Origin: a virus
Direction: 5' to 3' (one strand)
Virus record (IMG/VR): IMGVR_UViG_3300046530_000360
Span: 1 to 54,530 of that record
Length of the DNA: 54,530 nucleotides
The position numbers were made by a program, and so were the translations under genes. Shown here one piece after another: positions 14,640 to 20,363 of this stretch; position 1 is the first letter of the stretch; each line of letters starts with the position of its first letter. A model generated the notes under the pieces. It saw only the letters and a list, made by a program, of their open reading frames with translations. It did no database searches and was not told where the DNA came from.

Positions 14640-14866
14640 GATTGGCTCCGAGCTACAAGCATTGCGTCGGCCATTGCGTAGGCAAGCTTCGCCCTTCCAG
14701 CCGCGTCAGGCTCTGTGAAAAAAGTAGATCCGATATCGGTGTAAACAGGCTCCAATAATGCCGGTAAAGCCTTGGCCGCGAAGTAATCGCGAAGGGTCAT
14801 GCCTGCGTTGTGACCAAGCATTTCGCTGCTGGTCGGGAAAGCTGGTTCTACGAATTCTTTGCTCAT
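14636..14866 (-). CDS. Hypothetical phage protein of the YAMADAML type
   Basis: 76 aa from ATG 14866. FVEPAFPTSSEMLGHNAGMT, TLRDYFAAKALPALL and LAYAMADAMLVARS form a pattern seen widely in small phage proteins of unknown function. A terminator lies 23 bp upstream (14889-14915), so it heads a sub-operon or relies on antitermination. Confidence 0.7.
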   Translation of the reverse strand: MSKEFVEPAFPTSSEMLGHNAGMTLRDYFAAKALPALLEPVYTDIGSTFFTEPDAAGRAKLAYAMADAMLVARSQS

Positions 14867-14888
14867 CACACTCACCTCCAATCGTCCA

Positions 14889-14915
14889 ATAAAAAGCCCG
14901 GACTAGCCGGGCTTT
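14889..14915 (-). terminator. Terminator inside the leftward operon
   Basis: Minus-strand stem AAAGCCCGG-CTAGT-CCGGGCTTT followed by TTATT. It separates variable protein 3 from the small-gene cluster. Readthrough would need antitermination from the boxA leader. Confidence 0.75.
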
Positions 14916-15093
14916 ACCACCTTACGTAACGACCGGGCGCATGAGGCGTCGGATCGTGGCTGTCTGTTACATGGCTGCAAATCCTCCGCGTTGAGATGCT
15001 GCAGGTGGCCGGCACTGCCCGGCACGTATCAGGCCTGACCTCTCGTACCTGAGAAGCCCCGCGATTCACCCGCAAAGAGCAATTAATGAAGAA
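14916..15093. other. Non-coding gap behind variable protein 3
   Basis: 178 bp with no gene. It holds a GGCCGG/CCGGCAC-type imperfect repeat (about 15008-15026) but no strong hairpin directly after the stop, unlike the other two variable genes. Confidence 0.4.
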
Positions 15094-15672
15094 TTAAATA
15101 GGCAATCTGCGGACGAGGCGGACGAGCGCGGTGAGGTTCTTGACGTAGTTGAGCTGACTGCCATCACCGAAGTTCATGGTGAATGCGAGGTAGGCAGAGC
15201 GCTGCGAACTCGACCAGTACCAGGTCTTCTCGAAGTGCTCAGCGATGGTCTGCCAGGCGTGATTCAGCTCACCGATGCTGGGCAGGTAGAAGTCGTGGTG
15301 GCCGTCGACGGAGTGATTGCCGGCTGCCTCTGCTGCCGGGAACGATCCATCAGCCTCAAGCAGGGTCGTGGTATTCAGGATGCCGTTGACCTTGCTGGTG
15401 GCGGCTGTTTCGGTTCCGTACTCGCCCCACTTGTGTTCGCCAATGTCTTTGTCGGCGAAGATCAGGTGGTAAAGCTCGCCATCCTCACCTTGCCGGATAC
15501 CGGCGTAGATGCCGCCTTGCCCCGCCCAGTAAGTGCCGATCGCCGGAACATCGCTGTTCGCCGCCGGCGCCTTGGCTTGCTCGCCACCAAGAACCATGTT
15601 CGCAAACATCAGCACCAGCGCCTTGTCGGGGCTGCTGATCGTTGATTCGCCGCAAGTGATATGAGTCATCAT
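15094..15672 (-). CDS. DUF1566-like variable protein 3 (DGR-type target)
   Basis: 192 aa, AAGGAG 8 bases before ATG 15672. It shares IGTYWAGQGGIYAG and DKDIGEHKWGEYG with protein 2. The C-terminal lectin-like part (HHDFYLPSIGELNHAW, WYWSSSQRSAY, TALVRLVRR) carries variable repeat 3. It lies 8 kb from the other two targets in the same orientation. One base in the otherwise constant flank differs (CTC for CCC, giving L in place of P). Confidence 0.8.
   Translation of the reverse strand: MMTHITCGESTISSPDKALVLMFANMVLGGEQAKAPAANSDVPAIGTYWAGQGGIYAGIRQGEDGELYHLIFADKDIGEHKWGEYGTETAATSKVNGILNTTTLLEADGSFPAAEAAGNHSVDGHHDFYLPSIGELNHAWQTIAEHFEKTWYWSSSQRSAYLAFTMNFGDGSQLNYVKNLTALVRLVRRLPI
15133..15192 (-). 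repeat. Variable repeat VR3 (DGR-type)
   Basis: Third copy of the 20-codon variable segment; constant flanks extend over about 15109-15219. Every difference from VR1 and VR2 within the segment is at codon position 1 or 2 of NNC or NNT codons. Confidence 0.78.
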
Positions 15673-15699
15673 GTTCTGTGCTCCTTGTCTGGTCGGCGC

Positions 15700-15837
15700 T
15701 CAGATAGCGCTGGATGCTTGAGTGTTGAGCTGTTCTTGCTCGGCTTCGGTCGGATAGCGTTTGGGGCCGGCCAGCATTCTCACCAGCCATAGCAACAGGA
15801 CGTTCCGGGTGAAGCTGATTCGGGATTTCTCAGCCAT
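15700..15837 (-). CDS. 45-aa membrane-associated peptide
   Basis: MAEKSRISFTRNVLLLWLVR, a short hydrophobic stretch, then KRYPTEAEQEQLNTQA. GGAG precedes the ATG. The longer frame to 16134 crosses other small genes and is rejected. Confidence 0.45.
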   Translation of the reverse strand: MAEKSRISFTRNVLLLWLVRMLAGPKRYPTEAEQEQLNTQASSAI

Positions 15838-15851
15838 GGCTGCGTTACTCC

Positions 15852-15941
15852 TTAGTAATCGCAAATGTGGTGGTAGATAGGTTCGGGCTTGGCCGACTTG
15901 GTTTCGGTGGTCATGAGGTAAAGCATGAACAGGGCAAACAT
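15852..15941 (-). CDS. 29-aa peptide
   Basis: MFALFMLYLMTTETKSAKPE, then PIYHHICDY. GAGGAGC is 8-10 bases before ATG 15941, a good ribosome site for so small a frame. Function unknown. Confidence 0.4.
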   Translation of the reverse strand: MFALFMLYLMTTETKSAKPEPIYHHICDY

Positions 15942-16043
15942 TTCGTCTTGCTCCTCTGTGTGGCTTTCGAATGCCTCCCGGGGTTTGAGAGGCAGTCGTA
16001 AAGCCAGATGGCCAGCCTGAAACAGCAGGAAGCCATCTGATAT

Positions 16044-16074
16044 CCGGTCGCTCTCTACTGGAGGCAGCGACCGG
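16044..16074. repeat. 9-bp-stem hairpin
   Basis: CCGGTCGCT (16044-16052) pairs with AGCGACCGG (16066-16074). No T-run on either side, so not an obvious terminator. It lies between the tRNA-like element and the 29-aa peptide in the leftward transcript, and may be an RNA processing or regulatory structure. Confidence 0.5.
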
Positions 16075-16129
16075 GTGTTTCGTCAGTGGTGTTGATGCAG
16101 GGGGCCGCGTTGCGCGGTGTGGACTCTTC

Positions 16130-16273
16130 CGCATCGGGGTGTGATCTGCCCGGGAATCGAACCCGGAAGACTTACGCGCTTGGCTACTGGGCGCCCATCA
16201 CCTTGCGCTGCATATCTGTGGCGATACCGGCCTTCATACCGTCGAACCGATCCGCAGATCACACCCCGATGCG
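16130..16273 (-). ncRNA. tRNA-like element within a 20-bp perfect inverted repeat
   Basis: The arms 16130-16149 and 16254-16273 are perfect inverted complements. On the minus strand the 3' arm is preceded directly by a complete T-arm: CCGGG, loop TTCGATT, CCCGG (about 16150-16166). Thus T-arm plus an acceptor-like stem GATCTGC/GCAGATC form a tRNA top half with an elongated stem. The 5' part reads GGTTCGACGG, which recalls the tmRNA 5' domain. No normal anticodon arm is visible and the 3' end is not CCA, so it is not a standard tRNA. A short frame starting MKAGIATDMQ lies in the loop. Function unknown. Confidence 0.45.
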
Positions 16274-16357
16274 CTCTCATAGAGAGGATCGGGCAGTTAA
16301 CGACAGGCTGTCGTGGCGCTGGTTGTTCAGTTGTCATCTAGCGGTTTACAACTCGAT

Positions 16358-16651
16358 TCATCCAGGCTGGCGCGGGGTGTATTTGAATCGGTGCCAGCTA
16401 TCAGTCAGCTCGATTGGCTCATAACTGCTGCGGCGCTCGGCGAATCCGAGCTCTACAGCCAAGGCATGAAGCTCATGGCGCCGTTTGATATTCTCCATCC
16501 CGATCCAATCTGCGTCTGCGTTTCTCTGCTGTGCCTTTTTCGGTGTGAGGTCCATGTAACTGACTGAGCTCAACTTACTGAGCTTCTTGAAGTCCGCCTT
16601 CATGTTCCGCAGCAAAGCGATCATCGCGTCGATGCGCTTTTCGTTTTCCAT
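16358..16651 (-). CDS. First sizeable gene of the leftward operon, unknown function
   Basis: 97 aa starting MENEKRIDAMIALLRNMKAD. Helical and basic with KKLSKLSSVSYMDLTPKKAQ in the middle. Its place just behind PL and a boxA leader is where lambda has N, but it is not recognisably N-like. Upstream sequence suggests it may once have started earlier (see the A-run at 16704-16708). Confidence 0.6.
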   Translation of the reverse strand: MENEKRIDAMIALLRNMKADFKKLSKLSSVSYMDLTPKKAQQRNADADWIGMENIKRRHELHALAVELGFAERRSSYEPIELTDSWHRFKYTPRQPG

Positions 16652-16979
16652 CGTCTTGCCCTCGGTCGTTTTCCCAATGCACCCGTCACCAGGTGCATCA
16701 GTGAAAAATTCCGTTCTCCACCACGCGCATCGCCCGATTCATATCTCTAATCCGCGTCACACATTTCGTGTTCGGTGTTCTTCGCAGACCGGCTTGCGTG
16801 GTTTCGCGTACTCACATCTGGTGAGCACGGCCAGTTCCAGAGCTGGCATGGCATCGACTATTTGTTGCTCGCACTTACCGGCTGAAACCCGGGGTAGTCG
16901 ATGGCGAGGATCCTGAGCTGTTAAAGAGCGGCGGGTCCTTTCAGGCCCTGGCGCCTTCTTGTTCGTTGGCGTTGAACAA
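16652..16979 (-). promoter_or_regulatory. Leader of the leftward operon with boxA
   Basis: 328-nt leader between PL and the gene at 16651. It carries CGCTCTTTAACA (plus-strand 16919-16930), a close match to the boxA of ribosomal and lambdoid nut antitermination sites, about 50 nt after PL. No clear boxB hairpin was found. It also holds short frames: 30 codons at 16757-16849 (MPALELAVLTRCEYAKPRKP), 14 codons at 16698-16742, and a basic 25-codon frame with GKRPRARRWKTK overlapping the next start. Confidence 0.55.
16757..16849 (-). CDS. Possible 30-aa basic peptide in the PL leader
   Basis: MPALELAVLTRCEYAKPRKP followed by VCEEHRTRNV. The composition (two Cys, many basic residues) looks protein-like, but no good ribosome site is seen. 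The longer open frame through to 17221 crosses PL and is rejected. Confidence 0.35.
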   Translation of the reverse strand: MPALELAVLTRCEYAKPRKPVCEEHRTRNV

Positions 16980-17008
16980 ACAATACCAATGGCATTATTT
17001 GTCGTCAA
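16980..17008 (-). promoter_or_regulatory. PL, early leftward promoter
   Basis: Minus-strand -35 TTGACG (plus 17003-17008), 17-bp spacer, -10 TATTGT (plus 16980-16985). One operator copy covers the spacer and -10 and another lies over and upstream of the -35. Controls all genes down to 1361. Confidence 0.8.
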
Positions 17009-17024
17009 TACCAATGGCAATATT
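16982..17024. promoter_or_regulatory. OL: two CI/Cro operator copies
   Basis: AATACCAATGGCATTATT (16982-16999) and AATACCAATGGCAATATT (17007-17024), 25 bp apart, so on the same DNA face within about half a turn. They share the core ACCNATGGCAT with the two copies at 18516-18559 in inverted orientation. Confidence 0.8.
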
Positions 17025-17121
17025 ATTTTGCATGAGGCAATAAATTTTGTGTCGATGTCTGGATTGGCTTGGTGGGAGGTGTGGGAAAGATTTGGCGCGC
17101 GGGGCGTTCGTAGGTAGGTGA

Positions 17122-17130
17122 TGCTAGAAT
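17122..17130 (+). promoter_or_regulatory. Extended -10 promoter of the lipoprotein gene
   Basis: TGCTAGAAT is an extended -10 (TGN-TAGAAT) 27 bp before the start codon. The -35 region is weak. It is independent of the operators, consistent with expression from the prophage. Confidence 0.5.
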
Positions 17131-17157
17131 GCCAGTCTATTTTCCTGGAGGGATGCC

Positions 17158-17646
17158 ATGAAACTGAAAGTCTTGGGGTTGGTTGTTCTTGGTGCGCTGA
17201 TGGTGGGCTGTACGACTTCACGCCCCGTTGACCGTGTACCTTTCAATGATGCCGAATATGCTCGACTGCCTGAGTCGGGTGCCGGCGTTATTACGGGACA
17301 GGTCTTTATGAAGACAGTAGGTGGGGACGTTAAGTACGGGGCAGGTAGCCCGGTCAACCTTTTCCCTGTCACAAGCTATAGCGAGCAGTGGTACGACGTC
17401 ATGTTTGTCCAACACAAGCAATTGGCAGAGCCAAACCCGAAAGCAAACAAATACTTCAGGACCGTCCAGGCCGACGGAAATGGTAATTTCCAGTTTTCAG
17501 ACATTCCTCCTGGTGACTACTTCATAAGCTCTGTGGTTCAGTGGCAGGCCCCCACGCAGTTTGGGCTTTCCAATCAGGGCGGAATGCTGGCCAATCGAAT
17601 TAAGGTTGAGAATGGTAAAACCACCCGCGTTATGATTACCCGCTAA
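17158..17646 (+). CDS. Lipoprotein moron in the immunity region
   Basis: 162 aa. Lipoprotein signal MKLKVLGLVVLGALMVGC with acylated Cys18; T19 at +2 predicts outer-membrane sorting. The mature part has a beta-rich, carboxypeptidase-regulatory-like look (ITGQVFMKTVGGDVKYG, FSDIPPGDYFISSV, VENGKTTRVMI). CTGGAGGGA precedes the ATG. It has its own promoter and terminator, runs opposite to cI, and lies between OL and cI, a position used by lysogenic conversion genes. A surface or superinfection role is inference only. Confidence 0.7.
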   Translation: MKLKVLGLVVLGALMVGCTTSRPVDRVPFNDAEYARLPESGAGVITGQVFMKTVGGDVKYGAGSPVNLFPVTSYSEQWYDVMFVQHKQLAEPNPKANKYFRTVQADGNGNFQFSDIPPGDYFISSVVQWQAPTQFGLSNQGGMLANRIKVENGKTTRVMITR

Positions 17647-17660
17647 ATAACAGCTCAATA

Positions 17661-17689
17661 AAAAGCCCGCTATATGAGCGGGCTTTTTT
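17661..17689. terminator. Bidirectional terminator between lipoprotein and cI genes
   Basis: AAAAGCCCGC-TATATGA-GCGGGCTTTTTT. T-runs on both strands serve the two converging transcripts. Confidence 0.9.
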
Positions 17690-17704
17690 GTATCTGCGTG
17701 AAGG

Positions 17705-18481
17705 CTACCAGAGCACTGATGACCAGAATACGCGGCCAATAACCACGATCTCATGTTCCTGCATGTCCTGGATGGTGTACTCCTCGTCCGGGTGCTCATC
17801 GCGGTTGAAGCTGCGCAGTCGAATGCCGCCACCTGGAAGGCGGTAGAGGGTCTTCACCCGGAGCTGGCCGCCATGATCCAAGGCGTACATCTTGCCGTCC
17901 GTAACGGTGGTGGTCCCTTGATCGACGCCAACGGTGCAGCCATCCGGAAGCACCGGCTCCATGCTATTCCCGCTGACAGTCACGCACACGGCGTCGGATG
18001 GCTGCACGCCCTGGCGGCGCATGGTCATCTTTCCAAGGCGAAGTTTTTGTTTGTGCGAGGGTTGAACAGTCGTGCGGCCTTGTCCTGCAGACAACTCTAC
18101 TTCCTTGAGGAACGGCACATAAACCTCATCATCATCGAGCGGTGTCTCATCGTCCCATACCTCTATATGGCCGAGGAACTGCGCGTTCGACAAATCTCGG
18201 CGCGGAGCAATGCCGCCCGTCGTCATCTTCGCGATCTCTTCCGAAAGCCGCTCGCTGAACTCCGATACCTCAATGCCAAGGATTTTGGCAAAGGCTGCGG
18301 CCACAGGGGCGTTAAGCGGATTTATGCCATTCAGGTAGTGACTCACGGAGCTCTGATTCATATCGAGCGCGTGTGCCAGCTTTTCTTGGGTCAAGCCCAG
18401 GTCCGACTTCCGTGAGTTAAAGATCGCCTTCAGTCGAAGGCATTCCTCTTTTTTGTCGGGGGGTAAAGGTTTTTTGCTCAT
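17705..18481 (-). CDS. cI: CI-type repressor, LexA/S24 family
   Basis: 258 aa. N-terminal HTH (about 28-52: LGLTQEKLAHALDMNQSSVS) for operator binding; C-terminal S24 self-cleavage domain with Ser173 in GNSMEP and Lys210 in LRVKTLY. The probable cleavage site is A132-G133 (ELSAGQG), so induction by RecA during the SOS response is expected. It keeps PL and PR off by binding the four operators. The start ATG 18481 lies about 7 nt after a possible -10 (TAACAT), so the maintenance transcript may be almost leaderless as for lambda PRM. Confidence 0.95.
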   Translation of the reverse strand: MSKKPLPPDKKEECLRLKAIFNSRKSDLGLTQEKLAHALDMNQSSVSHYLNGINPLNAPVAAAFAKILGIEVSEFSERLSEEIAKMTTGGIAPRRDLSNAQFLGHIEVWDDETPLDDDEVYVPFLKEVELSAGQGRTTVQPSHKQKLRLGKMTMRRQGVQPSDAVCVTVSGNSMEPVLPDGCTVGVDQGTTTVTDGKMYALDHGGQLRVKTLYRLPGGGIRLRSFNRDEHPDEEYTIQDMQEHEIVVIGRVFWSSVLW

Positions 18482-18515
18482 CCTGCAATGTTATTCCTTC
18501 CGGTAATAATGCCAC

Positions 18516-18559
18516 AAATGCCATAGGTATTTACATTCATAAATGCCATAGGTAATATT
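18516..18559. promoter_or_regulatory. OR: two CI/Cro operator copies
   Basis: AAATGCCATAGGTATTT (18516-18532) and AAATGCCATAGGTAATATT (18541-18559), 25 bp apart as at OL but inverted in orientation. A weaker partial match (GGTAATAATGCC, from 18502) may be a third site near the cI promoter. Confidence 0.8.
18530..18558 (+). promoter_or_regulatory. PR, early rightward promoter
   Basis: -35 TTTACA (18530-18535), 17-bp spacer, -10 TAATAT (18553-18558). The second operator copy fills the spacer and -10, and the first touches the -35. Confidence 0.82.
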
Positions 18560-18588
18560 CGAGGCATGAACAACCATGGAGGCACCCC

Positions 18589-18795
18589 ATGACCCGCATA
18601 CACATCAAGCAATTTGCGATCGACAAGGGGCAGGCTGAAGCAGCCCGCCTGCTCGGAATAACCCAGGGCGGCCTCAGCAAAGCCATTCTCGTAGGTCGCG
18701 ACATCTTCGTTACTCAACACCCTGACGGCAGTTATACCGCCGAAGAAGTGCGGCCCTTTCCCTCGCAAGCGCCCGCCAAAAAAGCAGCAGCCTAA
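18589..18795 (+). CDS. Cro-like repressor
   Basis: 68 aa. MTRIHIKQFAIDKGQAEAAR and LLGITQGGLSKAILVGR form a short HTH of the Cro/YdaS type, with a basic Ala-rich tail (PAKKAAA). First gene of the rightward operon, divergent from cI over the OR operators. It probably represses cI and early transcription. Confidence 0.85.
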   Translation: MTRIHIKQFAIDKGQAEAARLLGITQGGLSKAILVGRDIFVTQHPDGSYTAEEVRPFPSQAPAKKAAA

Positions 18796-18823
18796 CTAAT
18801 TACCCACCGCAAGGATTCCACCT

Positions 18824-19018
18824 ATGTCCTATGACAACCCCCGTCACACCAAGGACCGAGAAATAAAGTCTCGTTATGACGATGAGACATACGAAGCGCT
18901 GAAAGCGCTGGCCAGGCTCCACAAACTGCAACTCGCCGTGTTCGTACGAATGTGCGTCGAAGAGAAGCTGGAAAGCATCGTTGAACGGGATGTTACCTCT
19001 CATCGCACATCGGCCTGA
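18824..19018 (+). CDS. Ribbon-helix-helix-like protein
   Basis: 64 aa. KSRYDDETYEALKALARLHK, then LAVFVRMCVEEKLES matches the strand-helix-helix pattern of small RHH repressors, often seen beside phage cro genes. CAAGGA lies upstream. The target is unknown; the position of lambda cII makes a regulatory role likely. Confidence 0.6.
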   Translation: MSYDNPRHTKDREIKSRYDDETYEALKALARLHKLQLAVFVRMCVEEKLESIVERDVTSHRTSA

Positions 19019-19038
19019 AGGCCCTAAAGGAGGCCTTT

Positions 19039-19287
19039 GTGCCTGAAACCACGATATGCCATGGCATTGATGGGGATCTTTACGAAAAGCTTGAGCGGCT
19101 GGCAAAACAGGAAGGAATAACGCCAGAGGAATACGCGGCGGCGCTCGGTAAAGAATCGCTCATTGAAAAGTCCAGGCCAAAAGGAGCCCGAAAGATTCGG
19201 CTTCTTCCAGTAGTGAAACGAGACCCAAACGTGGACTCAAGAGGCCCTCAAAAGGGCAGGCGAGGGACTGATGAAGACCCCAAGTAA
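19039..19287 (+). CDS. Small regulatory-like protein
   Basis: 82 aa from GTG 19039 with AAAGGAGG upstream. An RHH/Arc-like start (GDLYEKLERLAKQEGITPEE) precedes a basic tail (KSRPKGARKIRLLPVVKR). Probably a second small DNA-binding protein in the early right operon. Confidence 0.5.
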   Translation: MPETTICHGIDGDLYEKLERLAKQEGITPEEYAAALGKESLIEKSRPKGARKIRLLPVVKRDPNVDSRGPQKGRRGTDEDPK

Positions 19288-19314
19288 ATCAACCACCAAA
19301 TCGCACGCACAAAA

Positions 19315-19340
19315 AAGCCGGGATTGCGCCCCGGCTTCTT
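19315..19340 (+). terminator. tR1-like terminator
   Basis: Stem AAGCCGGG-ATTGCGC-CCCGGCTT with a short CTT tail, between the regulatory genes and the replication genes. The weak T-run suggests partial termination. Confidence 0.6.
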
Positions 19341-19374
19341 GCATTGCGTGCTGCTTAACGTTCTGGAGCGAATG

Positions 19375-19569
19375 ATGGCCGACCTACATCACCACGTCAA
19401 CCCCCCTGCATTCGTATCGCACGCCCTGAGCTTTCACCAGGCTGCAGCCATGTATGCAGCAAACATGATCCGCTTCCAATACACCAAAGAATCCAAAGCC
19501 AAATGCCGTCGTGAATGCCTGGAGCATCTGAAGGCTTCCCTTGCCCATAAAAAAGAGGGCTCGGCATGA
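19375..19569 (+). CDS. Small phage protein before the replication genes
   Basis: 64 aa (MADLHHHVNPPAFVSHALSF, then AAAMYAANMIRFQYTK). The ATG at 19375 (or 19372) with CTGGAG upstream is chosen because the longer frame from 19324 starts inside the terminator hairpin. The stop overlaps the start of the O-like gene. Function unknown. Confidence 0.55.
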   Translation: MADLHHHVNPPAFVSHALSFHQAAAMYAANMIRFQYTKESKAKCRRECLEHLKASLAHKKEGSA

Positions 19570-20363
19570 GCAACGTCTTTCAACTCAATGCAAGAAGTCC
19601 CGGGGGATTTACCCGGATGGACAACGACCTATATGAGGCCCTAATACGGGCAGACTTGTCCGGGCGTGAACTTCGTGTCGCCCTGGCAATTCACCGGCAG
19701 ACAGCCGGCTACAACCTCGACACCGCCCGCATCGCCGCCTCCTACATCGCCGAGATGGCGAACATCCACAGGGAAGATGTTTCCCGCATCATCGGTGAAC
19801 TACTGCGGCAGCGAGTGATTTATCGCGATGGCGGAAGCAAGGCGCCGATCGGTATTTCGCCTGTTAACGAATGGCGGATCGATGCGAAAAACGTGCGAAA
19901 AACCACCGCCAAAAAAGAGCCACAGTGTGGCGTTTCCACCACGTCCTTAGTGGCGTTTCCACCACACAATAAAGACACAAATACAACTACTACCTCTGAC
20001 GAGGTAGTCGTCGACGCCGAGCGTCAACCGGAAGCCGATCCGGAGAAAGTCTCACGGCCCAAAGCGGATGCTTGTCCACACCGGGCCATTGTCGACCTGT
20101 ATCACGAAATACTTCCCGAACTGCCAGCCGTAACCCTGATCAACAAAACCCGTCAGCAGCACCTGCAGGGTCGGTGGCGCGAACACGAAGCCCACCGTGA
20201 CCTGGGGTTCTGGCGTGAATACTTCGAGTCGGTGAAGTCCTCGAACTTCCTGATGGGCAAGGTCGAGGGACGATTCGGCACCAAGCCCTTCCGCGCCTCC
20301 TTCGACTGGTTGATCGCCCCACGCAACTTCGTGAAGGTTGTGGAGGGTAATTACAATGCGTGA
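19566..20363 (+). CDS. Replication initiator, lambda O-like
   Basis: 265 aa. The N-terminal phage replisome-organiser winged helix is visible (GGFTRMDNDLYEALIRADLS, REDVSRIIGELLRQRVIYRD); the C-terminal part (FWREYFESVKSSNFLMGK, FRASFDWLIAPRNF) is the common partner-binding end. The sequence between, about residues 115-150, is low-complexity and its DNA carries two 16-bp iterons and an AT-rich run, as in lambda O. It should load the helicase encoded next, whose start it overlaps. Confidence 0.85.
   Translation: MSNVFQLNARSPGGFTRMDNDLYEALIRADLSGRELRVALAIHRQTAGYNLDTARIAASYIAEMANIHREDVSRIIGELLRQRVIYRDGGSKAPIGISPVNEWRIDAKNVRKTTAKKEPQCGVSTTSLVAFPPHNKDTNTTTTSDEVVVDAERQPEADPEKVSRPKADACPHRAIVDLYHEILPELPAVTLINKTRQQHLQGRWREHEAHRDLGFWREYFESVKSSNFLMGKVEGRFGTKPFRASFDWLIAPRNFVKVVEGNYNA
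19927..19995. other. Putative replication origin inside the O-like gene
   Basis: Two identical copies of GTGGCGTTTCCACCAC (19927-19942 and 19950-19965), centres 23 bp apart, each with GTGG/CCAC dyad ends. They are followed directly by an AT-rich stretch (19966-19995). Iterons plus an unwinding region within the initiator gene is the lambda ori layout. Confidence 0.6.

Noticed and set aside
5863-15672. Simple gene duplication as the source of the three variable proteins.
   Set aside because: Duplication alone would leave differences at third positions and spread over the gene. Here the ends are nearly identical except at codon positions 1 and 2 of NNY codons, while the bodies differ greatly.
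16083-16337. 84-codon minus-strand frame across the tRNA-like element.
   Set aside because: It runs through the perfect inverted repeat and T-arm, so base pairing explains the sequence better than coding. Kept only as a note.
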